Shown piece by piece: positions 33,985 to 34,388 of a stretch of DNA of 34,388 bases. Made by a program: the position numbers and the translations under genes. Origin of the DNA: an uncultured Saprospiraceae bacterium (GTDB lineage: Bacteria > Bacteroidota > Bacteroidia > Chitinophagales > Saprospiraceae); NCBI GenBank assembly GCA_937924495.1, contig CALDSS010000019.1, forward strand, positions 1 through 34,388, read 5' to 3'. The notes below the pieces were generated by a model. That model did no database searches and was not told the origin of the DNA. It saw nothing but the letters and a program-made list of their open reading frames with translations. Numbering within the stretch: the stretch's first letter is position 1; every line of letters starts with the position of its first letter.

Positions 33985-34236
33985 ATGCTGATAAAAATTA
34001 CAGATTTCACTCTACTCTTCTTTAGCGTAACAATTGGACTGTGCTTAGTCTATTGGCTGATTTTTAAATTTAATCATAAAAGTCCTATTAAAATGGCTGC
34101 TTTCTGTATTTCATGGTGCGTGATCTCTTTATGGCTTTCTCTCAATTTATCACGACAAAGAACAATTAATGAGCTTAGTAAGGAGAATTACATTGTTTTG
34201 GTTTGCCTTGGTAGGAGCTGCAGCAATTTACTTTAA
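33985..34236 (+). CDS. Small membrane protein, possibly frameshifted or interrupted
   Basis: The 83-residue ORF has two hydrophobic segments (about residues 8-26 and 37-53: LLFFSVTIGLCLVYWLIF and MAAFCISWCVISLWLSL) and no recognised family. Past residue about 60 the frame loses hydrophobic character, while the next frame reads FWFALVGAAAIYFK, another membrane-like segment. Either a second short gene (ATG at 34169) overlaps the end, or one gene has suffered a frameshift. The family C element begins at 34239, right after the stop. It is divergent from the GH57 gene, with a 64-bp shared upstream region. Confidence 0.42.
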   Translation: MLIKITDFTLLFFSVTIGLCLVYWLIFKFNHKSPIKMAAFCISWCVISLWLSLNLSRQRTINELSKENYIVLVCLGRSCSNLL

Positions 34237-34261
34237 GGGAAGTTGTTTAAAAACTCATTGA
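34169..34261 (+). pseudogene. Overlapping membrane-like ORF cut by the MITE
   Basis: From the ATG at 34169 the frame reads MSLVRRITLFWFALVGAAAIYFK and then enters the family C element at 34239, stopping within it at 34259-34261. Only 23 residues come from before the element. It may be the start of a gene disrupted by the insertion; the part behind the element is outside the window. Confidence 0.3.
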
Positions 34262-34388
34262 TTGGCTGCAAGCGGCAAATTTTATCCTGAATTGCGTTAA
34301 AAATCCTCGTTGATGCTAAGGCATCGACTGTGGTTTTTGCCTTATTCAGAATAAAATTTTCTCACTTTCGCGAAATCATGAATTCTTA
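34239..34388. mobile_element. MITE-like element, family C copy 2, cut by the window end
   Basis: It begins with GAAGTTGTTTAAAAACT and follows copy 1 base for base with about 7 changes over 150 bp. The window ends just before the expected closing inverted repeat. It has the same orientation as the copy at 4999-5157. Confidence 0.75.

Noticed and set aside
1-34388. Defence system, toxin-antitoxin pair, integrase or prophage genes
   Set aside because: No ORF carries recognisable motifs of such systems; the mobile signals are limited to small non-coding elements.

Overview
The window looks like a chromosome segment from a member of the Bacteroidota, most likely Cytophagales-like. Reasons: two secreted proteins carry type IX secretion (T9SS) sorting domains (a type A 'Por' tail and a type B gliding-motility C-terminal domain); promoter -7 boxes follow the Bacteroidota TAnnTTTG pattern; starts lack Shine-Dalgarno sequences; and str, S10, spc and alpha ribosomal genes form one block with no tuf between fusA and rpsJ. 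The genus cannot be named from sequence alone.

Layout. Positions 1-11,640 are an accessory flank of mixed orientation: a cut-off gene end, a T9SS-secreted propeller-like protein, an alpha/beta hydrolase, a cold-shock-domain protein, a CotH-family lipoprotein, a small secreted protein with a carboxypeptidase-regulatory-like domain, an arsenite methyltransferase (ArsM) divergent from an MBL-fold hydrolase, a large T9SS type B protein, and an AhpD-like/crotonase gene pair. Its gaps hold three different families of palindromic or terminal-inverted-repeat elements.

Positions 11,650-31,100 are the ribosomal superoperon, all on the minus strand, 33 genes in the order rpsL-rpsG-fusA-rpsJ-rplC-rplD-rplW-rplB-rpsS-rplV-rpsC-rplP-rpmC-rpsQ-rplN-rplX-rplE-rpsN-rpsH-rplF-rplR-rpsE-rpmD-rplO-secY-map-infA-rpmJ-rpsM-rpsK-rpsD-rpoA-rplQ. 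rpmD and rpmJ are very short genes recovered by direct translation. A full -33/-7 promoter precedes rpsL. Promoter-like -7 boxes also sit before rplC, rplP and infA, and terminator-type hairpins lie at fusA/rpsJ, at rpsD/rpoA and after rplQ. The block therefore looks like several overlapping transcription units. uS3 has an Arg/Gly repeat tail encoded by a 48-bp tandem repeat, and bL17 has a long Ala/Thr/Val/Glu tail.

Positions 31,100-34,388 hold a gene-poor 0.5-kb stretch, a GH57/DUF3536 glycoside hydrolase with a promoter box almost touching its start codon, a small membrane ORF, and a second copy of a ~159-bp miniature inverted-repeat element whose first copy lies at about 5.0 kb.

I found no defence island, CRISPR array, integrase, rRNA or tRNA, and no convincing undescribed multi-gene system. 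The most interesting signals are the repeat elements, the internal terminator/promoter architecture of the ribosomal block, and the ribosomal-protein tails.
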